Origin: Aricia agestis
Lineage: Eukaryota > Arthropoda > Insecta > Lepidoptera > Lycaenidae
Assembly: GCF_905147365.1 (NCBI RefSeq)
Contig: NC_056415.1
Coordinates: forward strand, 11,488,001 to 11,552,000
Length of the DNA stretch: 64,000 nucleotides
Reading direction: 5' to 3'
Notes under the pieces: model-generated
What the model was told of the DNA's origin: nothing
Databases searched by the model: none
Seen by the model: only the letters and a program-made list of their open reading frames with translations
Position numbers and translations under genes: made by a program
Shown: one piece after another, positions 50,171 through 60,849 of the stretch
How the letters are laid out: every line of letters starts with the position of its first letter
Position numbering within the stretch: position 1 is the stretch's first letter

Positions 50171-52581
50171 CCATGTCAAGTTTTATGTTCATTAATTGAC
50201 TGAATCAAAATACGACTGTATGATGTATCAAATCATAACATAAAGTCTAAATTCTAAAGCATTAAGCAAACATAACTTTATTGGAATGTATAATTAATAG
50301 GAATATTACCTCTGCGTCATACAGCGAATGTTTGTCGAGTCCGCTCTCCAGGGGATGCTCTGGATTTCGGGCGAGCGGGGGAAATGTGGGGGTTATGGTA
50401 ATTCACGCTGGGGATTTTTTTAGCCGACGTCATATCCGGTCAGTGTTGTCTGATGATACGTGGAATTTGCAAGAATTTGAATGTGCGGAGATCTGGACAC
50501 ATCTTGTAATTTGTTTGTCATAAATGTTTTGGATGGAAAAATTTTGTTAAAATCATCATCAGCGTCTCCAAAACTGAACGTAGGCTTCTTCCGTCTAGTT
50601 AGTTCCGTATCAATCATCCCGATCCCCACTTGTTTCAAGAATGAAACGTTAGCTTACCAAGGCTTACTTTTAGTTGTACGTTGCATAATTTTTCAAAGAT
50701 GACCTTAAAAATTATTAATAAATTGAATTATTTTATGATTTCTTATATTTATTTAAAAGAAAATAACAAAACATGAAGTAAGATATTTCGTTACGCTTGT
50801 CAAAGGGCCGAAGTTTTTCTTTCGAAGGATGACCGCACTTAAATTCATTATTCGCCCAATATACCGTCGCTTCCGAAATTTCTCATTCATATTTCTTATT
50901 TACGGCGTTTGATGTTTTATGTCCAAATTATTTCGGTTTGAGGTAGCAGGAAAATGATTTTAGGTAGAATTATGTTGTGTAAAAAATAATTGTAGCTTGG
51001 TTCTATCGTCTTAAAATAGAATCACATTTTTAAACGTTACATAAATATAATATATTTTTTGCACGCTTCAATTTTATTGAACACTTTATTTAACGGTCTA
51101 TACTCTACATTCTATTAAGTATATTACGCAATACATGATATTGCACAATAAAATTGATCGTCTAGGGGCCAACTAAGCTTTAGCTTCTATGATTGGATTT
51201 ATAAACACATTTTTGAGGAACTGCCAATTTAAACATTGTTGTTATTGTTATGCCTGAAATTGAAATTTGACCATGACATGGTAATTGTCTGTCAAGCTGC
51301 TTATCTAACGTATTCGACAAGGATAAAACGATGATATTATAGTAGAGGAGAGGAAGGTGCTATTTTGTAGTCACTCGAGCGTCATGGAGACCTAGGTAAG
51401 AGCGTTTTTTATATAAGCGGTGGGTTGAGAAACTGCAGCCATTTTAAAGTTTTGAAAAAGAGAATATATTTAGAAAATTGCTTATGTATGTCAGTGATAA
51501 ATATATTTTTGACAACAAGGACTAAATCACTTAGTTTAGTGCAAAATAAAATATCTGCGAAGCTTAGTTAGGAAAATATGAAGCTTTATTTTTTATGTTT
51601 TAAAATGTCCCTACAGGCTTACTTAACCTTTGAATCGTCAGTGCTTTATATGGAAGCTTCTTTGGGGTATACTAAACATCCCCTATTCTAATCTGAAAGA
51701 TCCGATGACATTTCAATATAAAAAAAAAATATCCCACCACGTGAGAAATCTGATTTCTGTACCATGATAACTAGACACATGTTGGAAGCCAACACAAGCT
51801 TAATCTGACACGCTCGAGCTGCTCCCGAAATCCCCTCTTCCCCTCCCCAACTATTAATAAAAAGATCGACAATGTTTATAGATGTTAATCTATAAACACA
51901 TTGTCGACCTTTTTATAAATATCAGTTTATTGAGTACATTTATCTATGAGTGATCAATTTTATACGTTTACTATACGTTTATGCAAGACTATCATAGATA
52001 ATAATTGATCACTTCTGACAAAAGTAAGTCCATTGTTCCAATTTCGCTGGAAACGAGTTAAGGTAACTTCTCGAAGGCTACTTCATCAAAGTTAAAGTGG
52101 TAACTTGTACTGCAAGAATACGTTTTATCTGTTTAATTGAAAAGCTTAATGGGATGAAGCTTAAGTCAGGTCTGGGCGGGATTAAAAGTTGATAGAAAGG
52201 TTGAGTTCGTGGATTATTCAGTCAGGAATTAGCTAAAATAAACAAAATTATTTTTAGGATCTAATTTTAAAATACTATATACAACAATTCTACTGTACCC
52301 AAGCATTTGTAGGCCTAACAAGACAAAACATTTTTTTCTCGAGATAGTTTGGTTGTGCTTGGGTTGGATGATGATATTAATTATATAAACTATTTTTCAA
52401 AATATCAAAAATATCTCAACAAAGACAAATCTGATGATCATTATCAGTTCCTTAAGAGTTTAGACACATTCAAATAAATATCACACACAACATAAATAGT
52501 TGAGACGAAGTTGAGACTCGTACACTCATGTAAAACTTAGAATAAAATATTTCCACAGAAACCGCCGAGCGCTTACTTCCC
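50171..52581. other. Long interval without an assigned gene
   Basis: Contains the unidentified frame at 50420-50638 (separate entry) and two hairpins near 51.9 kb. At 51861-51915 the unit GATCGACAATGTTTATAGAT is inverted around GTTA with one mismatch. At about 51949-52015 the ends AGTGATCAATT and AATTGATCACT are inverted. Neither is assigned to a family. Confidence 0.45.
50420..50638 (-). other. Unidentified open frame, possible exon
   Basis: A minus-strand frame of about 72 residues with a balanced composition, including TRRKKPTFSFGDADDDFNKI and FPSKTFMTNKLQDVS. It looks more protein-like than other short frames here. No domain is recognised and no clear splice sites define it. It could be a host exon, a degraded element or chance. 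Confidence 0.25.
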
Positions 52582-52684
52582 ACTCAGGCCGTTTGTCCAC
52601 CGTCGTCGTCACCGGGACGTCATCAAGGGGATGACGGCGCCGATTTAGCGGTACCTACATTTAATGACGCCTTTGTGGTCCAGT

Positions 52685-52686
<2 letters not shown>
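52582..52686. repeat. Left inverted-repeat arm of the composite block
   Basis: Homologous in inverted orientation to 60340-60445. It ends at TGGTCCAGTGG, which is the A-box of the tRNA-like module and the left copy of the target duplication of the R1-like LINE. Confidence 0.65.
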
Positions 52687-52717
<31 letters not shown>

Positions 52718-54880
52718 TTTTTTATTTCGTCCCCCTAACATTATCAGGGCTATTTATTTTCTATTTGTCTATACATACAATCCAATTCCAATAAAAATAC
52801 AAATGATTCCACTAAAATAAACAATTAAAATAAAATACAATTAAAATGTCAAATAATAAAACAACGGCACAAATATAAAACCAAAATTACAGAGACTATC
52901 CTAATATCACAATTCACAGCTTAAAATTAGATCCTAATTATTGTTATCACACAAAATACTACCGTTACGCTTATTTACTACACCCACGATTATCCTGCAA
53001 AAAGCCAGGAAGATATCCCGCTTTTTACCCCCCAGGATGGATGGCAGATTCTCACCCGTTATCGATGTGCCCAATTTCGGCTCAATATCGTATCTATTGC
53101 TAGCAAAAATTGGGCACTCGAGTAGCAGGTGAGGAACCGTCTCCTCAACTCCTGGCTGACACAGGCAGGACGGATCCTCCTTCAGCTTGAATCTGTTCAA
53201 GTAGAAGGCGAATCCGCCGTGACCGGTCAGAATCTGTGTGGTGTGGTGTGTGATGTCTATTTTCTGTACTATTTTGTATGCAGCAGCAGCGTCTGGGAAA
53301 AAGAGCTTCGTGACTCCGGCCGTCCCTCCCACTTCATATCTCCTGTTCCATTCCTCAATCGTATCCTCTCTCAAGATACGCTTGACGAATGAAACAGGAC
53401 ACAGATCGTAGTCAGGTTTCCTTCTCAATTTCAGCGCGGCCTCCTTGGCTAATTCGTCAACCCTCTCATTCCCTCTCAACCCTGCGTGCGCCTTAATCCA
53501 AAACAAGGAGACCTCCCGCCTCTGCAATGCAGCTTTTCGGAGAGCCGCCCTTGTTTGCACTGCCAGGGGATGAGGGGAACTAAGGGTGACCGCCTGGAGA
53601 GCCGATCTGGAATCACTAAGGATACCGACCTTTGCCATTCCACTCTTGCAGGCTATACTTACTGCTCTTTGGAGCGCTAGAAGTTCGGCTTGGTAGACGG
53701 TGCAATACGGCGACAAGGCAAGCTTGACGGCCTTTGTCTCGGCCTCGCCCATCCATACGGAGAGTGCGGCTCCGACTCGACCCTCAATCTTGCTGCCGTC
53801 CGTATAGATCCTATGGATGTGGCTATCAACCACATCGGCATACGAGTCCTCATCTACCATCCCGAACCTCAGCTCTACCTGCTCTGCCGGATGTGGGTCC
53901 TCAATCGCGGAAGCCACTCGTTCCACCTCCATGTCCCCCAATGCCGGGTATGACACTCCCTTCTTGATCTCATAAAGTCTCGATGCTTCGAGTATTCTGA
54001 GATCAAGAGGGAGTATTCCAGCCAACAGCAGCGCGGAGTTCAGAGAGACGGTCCGATATGCTTTGCAGATCTTCAAGGCAAAACTTCGTTGGACGGAGTT
54101 GAGCCTCTTTTGGACCCCCATCTTTTCCACGGTGGGTGCCCACGCTGCTGATGCATACAAAATAGTCGGTTCTATGACCGCTGTATATATAATTTTGACT
54201 ACTTGGGGGTTAAGACCCCAACCTACTCTGGCTGCTCTGGCTAGCATTTTGTAGCGAACAATGGCTTTTTGGTACACGTTCTTGACATGGTGGTTAAAAG
54301 TTAGGCCGCTATCTATTGTCAATCCTAGTATTTTTATTGATTCATAATACTGGATATCAACACCCCCCATTGCGAGTCTCGGTCTATCATATTTTAGTCT
54401 CCTGGTGGAGATCAGAGCACAAGTTTTTTGTGGAGCGAAGGTTAACTTATTGTCTTTTCCCCATTTTCTAATTTTTTCAAGTACTGCGTTCGCTTTACGC
54501 TCTATTTCTATCGCAGTATCGCCATCTATCACCATCACAATGTCATCGGCAAAGGCTTGGTTAAAAATATTCATTTCCTCTAACATCCATAGCAGAGGGT
54601 CCAACAAGAGGTTCCACAGGATGGGTCCACCGATGGACCCCTGCACGCACCCCTTGTCGGTATCCCTGCTCACTTCCACACCAGCATATCTCACATTTAC
54701 ACTCCTTCCACTCAAGTAGCTACTGATCACCCGCCTCAGGTTCCCCGGACACCCAACTTCAGCCAACCGAACCTTTATGGCCGGCCACCAAGCACTATCG
54801 AAGGTGTCCAGTGATACCACAACAGAAATTTTCTTCTCCTCCCTCTTCTTTCTGATGTGGTTCACCAACTGGTCCAGTGG
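52676..54880 (-). mobile_element. R1-like LINE, 5'-truncated, inserted in a tRNA-like module
   Basis: The minus-strand element at 52687-54869 ends in a 29-base poly(A) tail (T-run at 52687-52715). It is flanked by the 11-bp direct repeat TGGTCCAGTGG (52676-52686 and 54870-54880), ambiguous by a few T. The 5' end is truncated inside the reverse transcriptase. The interrupted sequence is the tRNA-like module continuing at 54881 with TTTAGAGCGTGGCTCTTGAC. Confidence 0.85.
52934..54868 (-). CDS. R1-like LINE ORF2 C-terminal part: RT and RNase H (644 aa)
   Basis: An open frame without an authentic start; it enters directly from the truncation point. It begins with an R1-type RT core (SLDTFDSAWWPAIKVRL), then GCVQGSIGGPILWNLLLDP and the catalytic FNQAFADDIVMV near residue 108. 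The thumb region has ILGLTIDSGLTFNHHVK. An RNase H domain follows from IYTDGSKIEGRVGAALSVW near 330 to WIKAHAGLRGNERVDELAKE near 440. The C-terminal CLCQPGVEETVPHLLLEC is the cysteine-histidine motif typical of R1/I-type ORF2. The endonuclease and the N-terminal part of RT are absent, so this copy cannot retrotranspose itself, though the remaining frame has no stop. Confidence 0.9.
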   Translation of the reverse strand: MVNHIRKKREEKKISVVVSLDTFDSAWWPAIKVRLAEVGCPGNLRRVISSYLSGRSVNVRYAGVEVSRDTDKGCVQGSIGGPILWNLLLDPLLWMLEEMNIFNQAFADDIVMVIDGDTAIEIERKANAVLEKIRKWGKDNKLTFAPQKTCALISTRRLKYDRPRLAMGGVDIQYYESIKILGLTIDSGLTFNHHVKNVYQKAIVRYKMLARAARVGWGLNPQVVKIIYTAVIEPTILYASAAWAPTVEKMGVQKRLNSVQRSFALKICKAYRTVSLNSALLLAGILPLDLRILEASRLYEIKKGVSYPALGDMEVERVASAIEDPHPAEQVELRFGMVDEDSYADVVDSHIHRIYTDGSKIEGRVGAALSVWMGEAETKAVKLALSPYCTVYQAELLALQRAVSIACKSGMAKVGILSDSRSALQAVTLSSPHPLAVQTRAALRKAALQRREVSLFWIKAHAGLRGNERVDELAKEAALKLRRKPDYDLCPVSFVKRILREDTIEEWNRRYEVGGTAGVTKLFFPDAAAAYKIVQKIDITHHTTQILTGHGGFAFYLNRFKLKEDPSCLCQPGVEETVPHLLLECPIFASNRYDIEPKLGTSITGENLPSILGGKKRDIFLAFCRIIVGVVNKRNGSILCDNNN

Positions 54881-55050
54881 TTTAGAGCGTGGCTCTTGAC
54901 TTGAGATCGTGGTTTTGATTTCCTCGTTGGAAACATGTTATTTACAACTTGTTAGGTTAGGGTTATGAGAGTTAATTTTATAGTGCCCAAGTGTGTGCGC
55001 AGTACAAAAGAGCACTCTCTATTCCTTTACTCTCATAACCTAGTTTATTT
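54870..55050 (+). repeat. tRNA-derived SINE-like module
   Basis: The A-box TGGTCCAGTGG, then AGAGCGTGGCTCTTGACTT, a decayed B-box (GTTTTGATTTCC), and GTTGGAAACATGTTATTT shared with the module at 60165-60275. Downstream, GGTTATGAGAGT and ACTCTCATAACC form an inverted pair closing at about 55048. It resembles a tRNA but has no pairing acceptor end, so it is not a tRNA gene. Confidence 0.7.
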
Positions 55051-56750
55051 ACTTAAACAAAACAAATTTACATTACAAAATAACATGGATTACAAATATT
55101 ATGGCTTAATATTATTACAATTATTACAATAAGACATCGGTAGCTATTAAAGTGTAAAACTGCAGCGCAGCTACCAATGCCTCTTACAGTTGTAACAAAA
55201 ACAGTACTTAACTTAAAATAACTTAAAATAATTAATATAATGTATTATATATAAATAACAGGGCTATGGCTAATTACGGCTTACAAAATGTAACAAATAT
55301 GACATGACGTGATTGCCGTATGTGTTATGTATGTGTTTAGGGGTTGGGAGATTGTGGACTAAGATGGGGTAGAATATTTTAGATTCATTGGATGGAAACG
55401 AGTTTTTCTGTTTCTTCGTAATTTAATTTTTTTAGCCATTTATTTAAACACTTTTTTACTACGAATAATAAAAACTAAGGAATCGTAACTTCTATTACCG
55501 TTTTAAATTTGGTTCCTTTTGATCTGTCATGTAACGTCAGCCTAGTACCGCTCAAGGTCACCTAAATATTGCAAATGTATTGAAATGTGTACCTAAGGTA
55601 CACTTTTTTGACAAGTATTGTGGAGCATGTTTTTTGACGGAGTTACTTTTCCTTAGTTTTTATTATTCGTAGCTTTTTTAGTTTGTATCTTGTTAAGGAA
55701 AATATATTTAGTATTTTATTTACTTTATTGTAGAGTATAGGGCTGAGTATTTAAAATGTCTTCTGGCTGCATCTGTATAACAAGGCAGCACCTCACAGAC
55801 TTTATAGAAACGGCGTTTATTTAGGTAAGAGTTTGGGTCGTATATGAGAAGCTTGTGTTTCTTTTGTATAGTACGAAGAATGTACAACTGTCTCGCTGAT
55901 AATACTTGGCACATCGTAAAAAGATCTACAGTTGGGAAGAACAGCGGCTTTTTAGCGAGAACCTTCAAAACTGCTCTTTGTCCACGCTCAACTCTAAGCA
56001 TTGTAGTCTTGTGTACGGCACCCCAAACTAATATACAGTATCTTATATGAGACTGCCCTAACGCTAGATAAATCATGATCAGGGTTTGGAAATCAATGGC
56101 AGTTCTTCGTTTCCTAAAAACTTATGTTAATTTCCTTAGATGTGCGGCGACAGAGTTGATGTGGGGCTTCCAACGCCGGTTATTATCGATGATTACTCCC
56201 AGATATTTGATGGACTCTACACGTTCGAGTGCAGCACAGTTACATTTTGAGGTTGGAATCGAACTGTAACAATTATGGGCGTAGATATCAATAGGGATTT
56301 TTGGTTGACTGGCTTTGGTATATGAAAAGGTGATAAATTTAGTTTTTCTTACATTCAATGTTAAGGTGTTTTCAACCAACCAGTGCATGACAAGTTTTAA
56401 TGCTGTCTCAGCATTGCGACGAGTACTGTTCCAATCTTCTCCGTCCACTATAAGAACTGTATCAACAATGTATGTATGTAACAATTTTACAATGAGACGG
56501 TGGTAGTTGACACAGCTCATTTACGTATATTAGAAAGAGAGTTGTCTCAGCACACTACCCTGAGGGACGCCGACGCTGACAGTATATTCTTTGCTTATGT
56601 GCATGCCTATTTTAACTAGCTGCTTACGGTTGGTTGAGTAGCTTTTAAATAGCTGTAGAGCCAAGCCACGAACACCAATATGTTCTAATTTAATTAACAG
56701 TGCAGGAATCGAGACAGTGTTACGATTTAGAAGGTGACTGTATAATTCTG
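55051..56750 (-). pseudogene. Second LINE (Jockey/CR1-like), copy 1, broken
   Basis: Minus-strand remains of an ORF2. 56122-56520 encodes RT palm pieces (DTVLIVDGEDWNS, TLTLNVRKTKFITFSY, IKYLGVIIDNNRRWKPHI), and 55720-56076 the thumb/C-terminal region (HIRYCILVWGAV, ARQLYILRTIQKKH). 56530-56750 carries LLIKLEHIGVRGLALQLFKS and VGVPQGSVL, then a frameshift. The region 55051-55719 is its 3' UTR and contains a separate inverted-repeat element. The copy is cut at 56750 by the duplication junction. Confidence 0.82.
55456..55672. mobile_element. Small inverted-repeat element in the LINE 3' UTR
   Basis: The ends CTACGAATAATAAAAACTAAGG and their inverse CCTTAGTTTTTATTATTCGTAG bound about 215 bp of AT-rich sequence. 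Internal GTGTACCTAAGGTACAC is palindromic. A MITE nested in the LINE; duplicated at 58426-58642. Confidence 0.75.
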
Positions 56751-56752
56751 CT
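56751..56752. other. Duplication junction with 2-base filler
   Basis: Sequence reads ATAATTCTG, then CT, then CTCAATCTTG. The left part matches the end of the unit and the right part its start; CT matches neither parent at that place. No microhomology is present, which suggests end joining rather than unequal crossing-over. Confidence 0.8.
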
Positions 56753-57838
56753 CTCAATCTTGCTGCCGTCCGTATAGATCCTATGGATGTGGCTATCAAC
56801 CACATCGGCATACGAGTCCTCATCTACCATCCCGAACCTCAGCTCTACCTGCTCTGCCGGATGTGGGTCCTCAATCGCGGAAGCCACTCGTTCCACCTCC
56901 ATGTCCCCCAATGCCGGGTATGACACTCCCTTCTTGATCTCATAAAGTCTCGATGCTTCGAGTATTCTGAGATCAAGAGGGAGTATTCCAGCCAACAGCA
57001 GCGCGGAGTTCAGAGAGACGGTCCGATATGCTTTGCAGATCTTCAAGGCAAAACTTCGTTGGACGGAGTTGAGCCTCTTTTGGACCCCCATCTTTTCCAC
57101 GGTGGGTGCCCACGCTGCTGATGCATACAAAATAGTCGGTTCTATGACCGCTGTATATATAATTTTGACTACTTGGGGGTTAAGACCCCAACCTACTCTG
57201 GCTGCTCTGGCTAGCATTTTGTAGCGAACAATGGCTTTTTGGTACACGTTCTTGACATGGTGGTTAAAAGTTAGGCCGCTATCTATTGTCAATCCTAGTA
57301 TTTTTATTGATTCATAATACTGGATATCAACACCCCCCATTGCGAGTCTCGGTCTATCATATTTTAGTCTCCTGGTGGAGATCAGAGCACAAGTTTTTTG
57401 TGGAGCGAAGGTTAACTTATTGTCTTTTCCCCATTTTCTAATTTTTTCAAGTACTGCGTTCGCTTTACGCTCTATTTCTATCGCAGTATCGCCATCTATC
57501 ACCATCACAATGTCATCGGCAAAGGCTTGGTTAAAAATATTCATTTCCTCTAACATCCATAGCAGAGGGTCCAACAAGAGGTTCCACAGGATGGGTCCAC
57601 CGATGGACCCCTGCACGCACCCCTTGTCGGTATCCCTGCTCACTTCCACACCAGCATATCTCACATTTACACTCCTTCCACTCAAGTAGCTACTGATCAC
57701 CCGCCTCAGGTTCCCCGGACACCCAACTTCAGCCAACCGAACCTTTATGGCCGGCCACCAAGCACTATCGAAGGTGTCCAGTGATACCACAACAGAAATT
57801 TTCTTCTCCTCCCTCTTCTTTCTGATGTGGTTCACCAA
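56753..57838 (-). pseudogene. R1-like LINE fragment, duplicate
   Basis: Same protein as residues 1-361 of the 52934-54868 frame, from the RT core (SLDTFDSAWWPAIKVRL) to IYTDGSKIE. It is then cut at the junction just inside RNase H and runs into unrelated residues. Duplicated dead fragment. Confidence 0.93.
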
Positions 57839-57839
57839 C

Positions 57840-58020
57840 TGGTCCAGTGGTTTAGAGCGTGGCTCTTGACTTGAGATCGTGGTTTTGATTTCCTCGTTGG
57901 AAACATGTTATTTACAACTTGTTAGGTTAGGGTTATGAGAGTTAATTTTATAGTGCCCAAGTGTGTGCGCAGTACAAAAGAGCACTCTCTATTCCTTTAC
58001 TCTCATAACCTAGTTTATTT
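57840..58020 (+). repeat. tRNA-derived SINE-like module, duplicate
   Basis: Exact copy of 54870-55050 within the tandem duplication. Confidence 0.7.
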
Positions 58021-60065
58021 ACTTAAACAAAACAAATTTACATTACAAAATAACATGGATTACAAATATTATGGCTTAATATTATTACAATTATTACAAT
58101 AAGACATCGGTAGCTATTAAAGTGTAAAACTGCAGCGCAGCTACCAATGCCTCTTACAGTTGTAACAAAAACAGTACTTAACTTAAAATAACTTAAAATA
58201 ATTAATATAATGTATTATATATAAATAACAGGGCTATGGCTAATTACGGCTTACAAAATGTAACAAATATGACATGACGTGATTGCCGTATGTGTTATGT
58301 ATGTGTTTAGGGGTTGGGAGATTGTGGACTAAGATGGGGTAGAATATTTTAGATTCATTGGATGGAAACGAGTTTTTCTGTTTCTTCGTAATTTAATTTT
58401 TTTAGCCATTTATTTAAACACTTTTTTACTACGAATAATAAAAACTAAGGAATCGTAACTTCTATTACCGTTTTAAATTTGGTTCCTTTTGATCTGTCAT
58501 GTAACGTCAGCCTAGTACCGCTCAAGGTCACCTAAATATTGCAAATGTATTGAAATGTGTACCTAAGGTACACTTTTTTGACAAGTATTGTGGAGCATGT
58601 TTTTTGACGGAGTTACTTTTCCTTAGTTTTTATTATTCGTAGCTTTTTTAGTTTGTATCTTGTTAAGGAAAATATATTTAGTATTTTATTTACTTTATTG
58701 TAGAGTATAGGGCTGAGTATTTAAAATGTCTTCTGGCTGCATCTGTATAACAAGGCAGCACCTCACAGACTTTATAGAAACGGCGTTTATTTAGGTAAGA
58801 GTTTGGGTCGTATATGAGAAGCTTGTGTTTCTTTTGTATAGTACGAAGAATGTACAACTGTCTCGCTGATAATACTTGGCACATCGTAAAAAGATCTACA
58901 GTTGGGAAGAACAGCGGCTTTTTAGCGAGAACCTTCAAAACTGCTCTTTGTCCACGCTCAACTCTAAGCATTGTAGTCTTGTGTACGGCACCCCAAACTA
59001 ATATACAGTATCTTATATGAGACTGCCCTAACGCTAGATAAATCATGATCAGGGTTTGGAAATCAATGGCAGTTCTTCGTTTCCTAAAAACTTATGTTAA
59101 TTTCCTTAGATGTGCGGCGACAGAGTTGATGTGGGGCTTCCAACGCCGGTTATTATCGATGATTACTCCCAGATATTTGATGGACTCTACACGTTCGAGT
59201 GCAGCACAGTTACATTTTGAGGTTGGAATCGAACTGTAACAATTATGGGCGTAGATATCAATAGGGATTTTTGGTTGACTGGCTTTGGTATATGAAAAAG
59301 TGATAAATTTAGTTTTTCTTACATTCAATGTTAAGGTGTTTTCAACCAACCAGTGCATGACAAGTTTTAATGCTGTCTCAGCATTGCGACGAGTACTGTT
59401 CCAATCTTCTCCGTCCACTATAAGAACTGTATCAACAATGTATGTATGTAACAATTTTACAATGAGACGGTGGTAGTTGACACAGCTCATTTACGTATAT
59501 TAGAAAGAGAGTTGTCTCAGCACACTACCCTGAGGGACGCCGACGCTGACAGTATATTCTTTGCTTATGTGCATGCCTATTTTAACTAGCTGCTTACGGT
59601 TGGTTGAGTAGCTTTTAAATAGCTGTAGAGCCAAGCCACGAACACCAATATGTTCTAATTTAATTAACAGTGCAGGAATCGAGACAGTGTTACGATTTAG
59701 AAGGTGACTGTATAATTCTGATTCTCTTATATTAGATGCCAGTTTATCGCCTATATTTGCAAAATACTCGTTTACTGAATTAACTGATTGGGATGGGTCT
59801 TTACAACAGTTCAACAGCACCGAAGGCGATTGTTTAACCTGATTTAAGTTTGCAACTTGTTTAATTAATTGCCACGTATCATTAGTACTACTTTTTGCTT
59901 TCTGAAATTCAAGGCGATCATAGTCACACTTGACTTTTTTAAGGAGATTGTTGCAAAAATTTCGGTAATGGGCAAATACAACTTTTTTAACCGTATTAAG
60001 AGGGTCGTCCTTATAGGCAAGATACAGTTTATCTCTGTGCCTTATGCATCGCAGAAGTCCTAGTG
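58021..60065 (-). pseudogene. Second LINE (Jockey/CR1-like), copy 2, more complete
   Basis: Contains the same RT palm and thumb pieces as copy 1 (59092-59490 and 58690-59046) and continues upstream past the duplication end to about 60065. The frame 59500-60087 encodes the linker before RT (KLYLAYKDDPLNTVKKVVFA, FQKAKSSTNDTWQLIKQV, VNSVNEYFANIGDKL). It then jumps straight to LYSHLLNRNTVSIPALL, so the RT fingers and the first catalytic Asp motif are deleted. After VGVPQGSVL the frame is lost. The element is defective and 5'-truncated against the flanking module. Confidence 0.83.
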
Positions 60066-60164
60066 TCATAACCTCAGTCATAACCAAGTGGGACGGAAGA
60101 CCGACACGACCAGCGAGAGATTAGGCGCAGGACCGATCTTACTTGTCAGACAATCAGGTGATCA

Positions 60165-60275
60165 GCCTGCATTGTCCTAACCAAACTTGGAAATAACATG
60201 TTTCCAACGCGGGAATCGAACCCACGACCTCCGAGTCAAGAGCCGCGCTCTATACCACTAGACCACGGAGCCGTC
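60165..60275 (-). repeat. tRNA-like SINE head
   Basis: The minus strand reads GGCTCCGTGGTCTAGTGGTA (A-box at 60255-60265), then GAGCGCGGCTCTTGACTCGG, a perfect B-box GGTTCGATTCC (60212-60222), and CGCGTTGGAAACATGTTATT. The two internal RNA polymerase III boxes are well preserved. There is no 3' strand to pair with GGCTCCG, so this is a tRNA-derived head, not a tRNA gene. Its downstream part (AGGACAATGCAGGCTGATCA, CCTGATTGTCTGAC) runs to about 60085. Confidence 0.78.
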
Positions 60276-60339
60276 GATATTATTACATACATTTACTATA
60301 ATAGCAGTCTGACTACCACTACGCTTAGGTGACGGGCGT

Positions 60340-60445
60340 GCCGTGGACATACGGCCATAGTGAATGTATGTATTGCTTGATCGGCGCCGTCAGCCATTCT
60401 CAGTGACGTGCCGTTGACGGCGGCGGTGAACAAAAGGCCTCAGAG
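60340..60445. repeat. Right inverted-repeat arm of the composite block
   Basis: Inverse of the left arm at 52582-52672; shares CGGCGCCGTCAGCC, GACGTGCCGTTGACGG and AAAGGCCTCAG in reverse. Confidence 0.65.
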
Positions 60446-60849
60446 TAACGGATCCCGGATTTATTTTAGCGAACATTTTAAAATACCATTTTTTCAACGC
60501 GCCCAGTAATCGTCGGCTGTTTCTTTTTAGGTTTTAATGGAAAACGTTATTGCCCTCTTTTAATGTTTTCTTCCCAGTTTGAAAGTATTCAAAGAGCTTT
60601 AAAGTTACTTAGTCAAAGCTAATGGTACGTTTGAGTTTTCCGATTTAACCCTAATGGTTCCGTGGTTAACGTTCTACTGATAGAGCATTTTGAAAGTTAA
60701 AAAAAGTAAGTATGCAACTTTCCAATTTAAACCTACAAAAACATAGACAAAACAGTACAATTTTGTGTTTACAAAGCTAAAAATTCATAAAGTAGACTGT
60801 GAAATACTATAAGCAGTTCGAAAGTATTAAAAAATGTAAATCTTATATC
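60446..60849. other. Non-coding interval, nothing recognised
   Basis: No supported gene or repeat. Confidence 0.5.

Larger units (their letters stand above)
53783..56750. repeat. Tandem duplication, unit 1 (2,968 bp)
   Basis: The segment from CTCAATCTTGCTGCCG to GTGACTGTATAATTCTG is repeated directly at 56753-59720. It covers the 5' part of the R1-like LINE remnant, the tRNA-like module, and most of the second LINE. Comparing both copies by eye I found one difference, G at 56330 versus A at 59300. Confidence 0.95.
56753..59720. repeat. Tandem duplication, unit 2 (2,968 bp)
   Basis: Direct repeat of 53783-56750 at an offset of 2,970 bp. It contains a second copy of the LINE fragments, the tRNA-like module (57840-58020) and the small inverted-repeat element (58426-58642). 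Confidence 0.95.
52582..60445. mobile_element. Composite block bracketed by long inverted repeats
   Basis: The left end (52582-52686) reads CTCAGGCCGTTTGTCCACCG to GATGACGGCGCCGATTTAG, then a tRNA-like A-box. The right end, read in reverse from 60445, gives CTCTGAGGCCTTTTGTTCACC to GCTGACGGCGCCGATCAAG, then a tRNA-like head at 60275. Both arms thus share about 90 bp of terminal sequence followed inward by the same tRNA-like module. Between them lie two LINEs and their tandem duplication. I interpret the arms as an old inverted-repeat element later filled by LINE insertions. Confidence 0.6.

Noticed and set aside
60205..60275. Possible functional tRNA gene on the minus strand
   Set aside because: A and B boxes are good, but there is no 3' acceptor strand to pair with GGCTCCG and the sequence continues into a SINE-like body.
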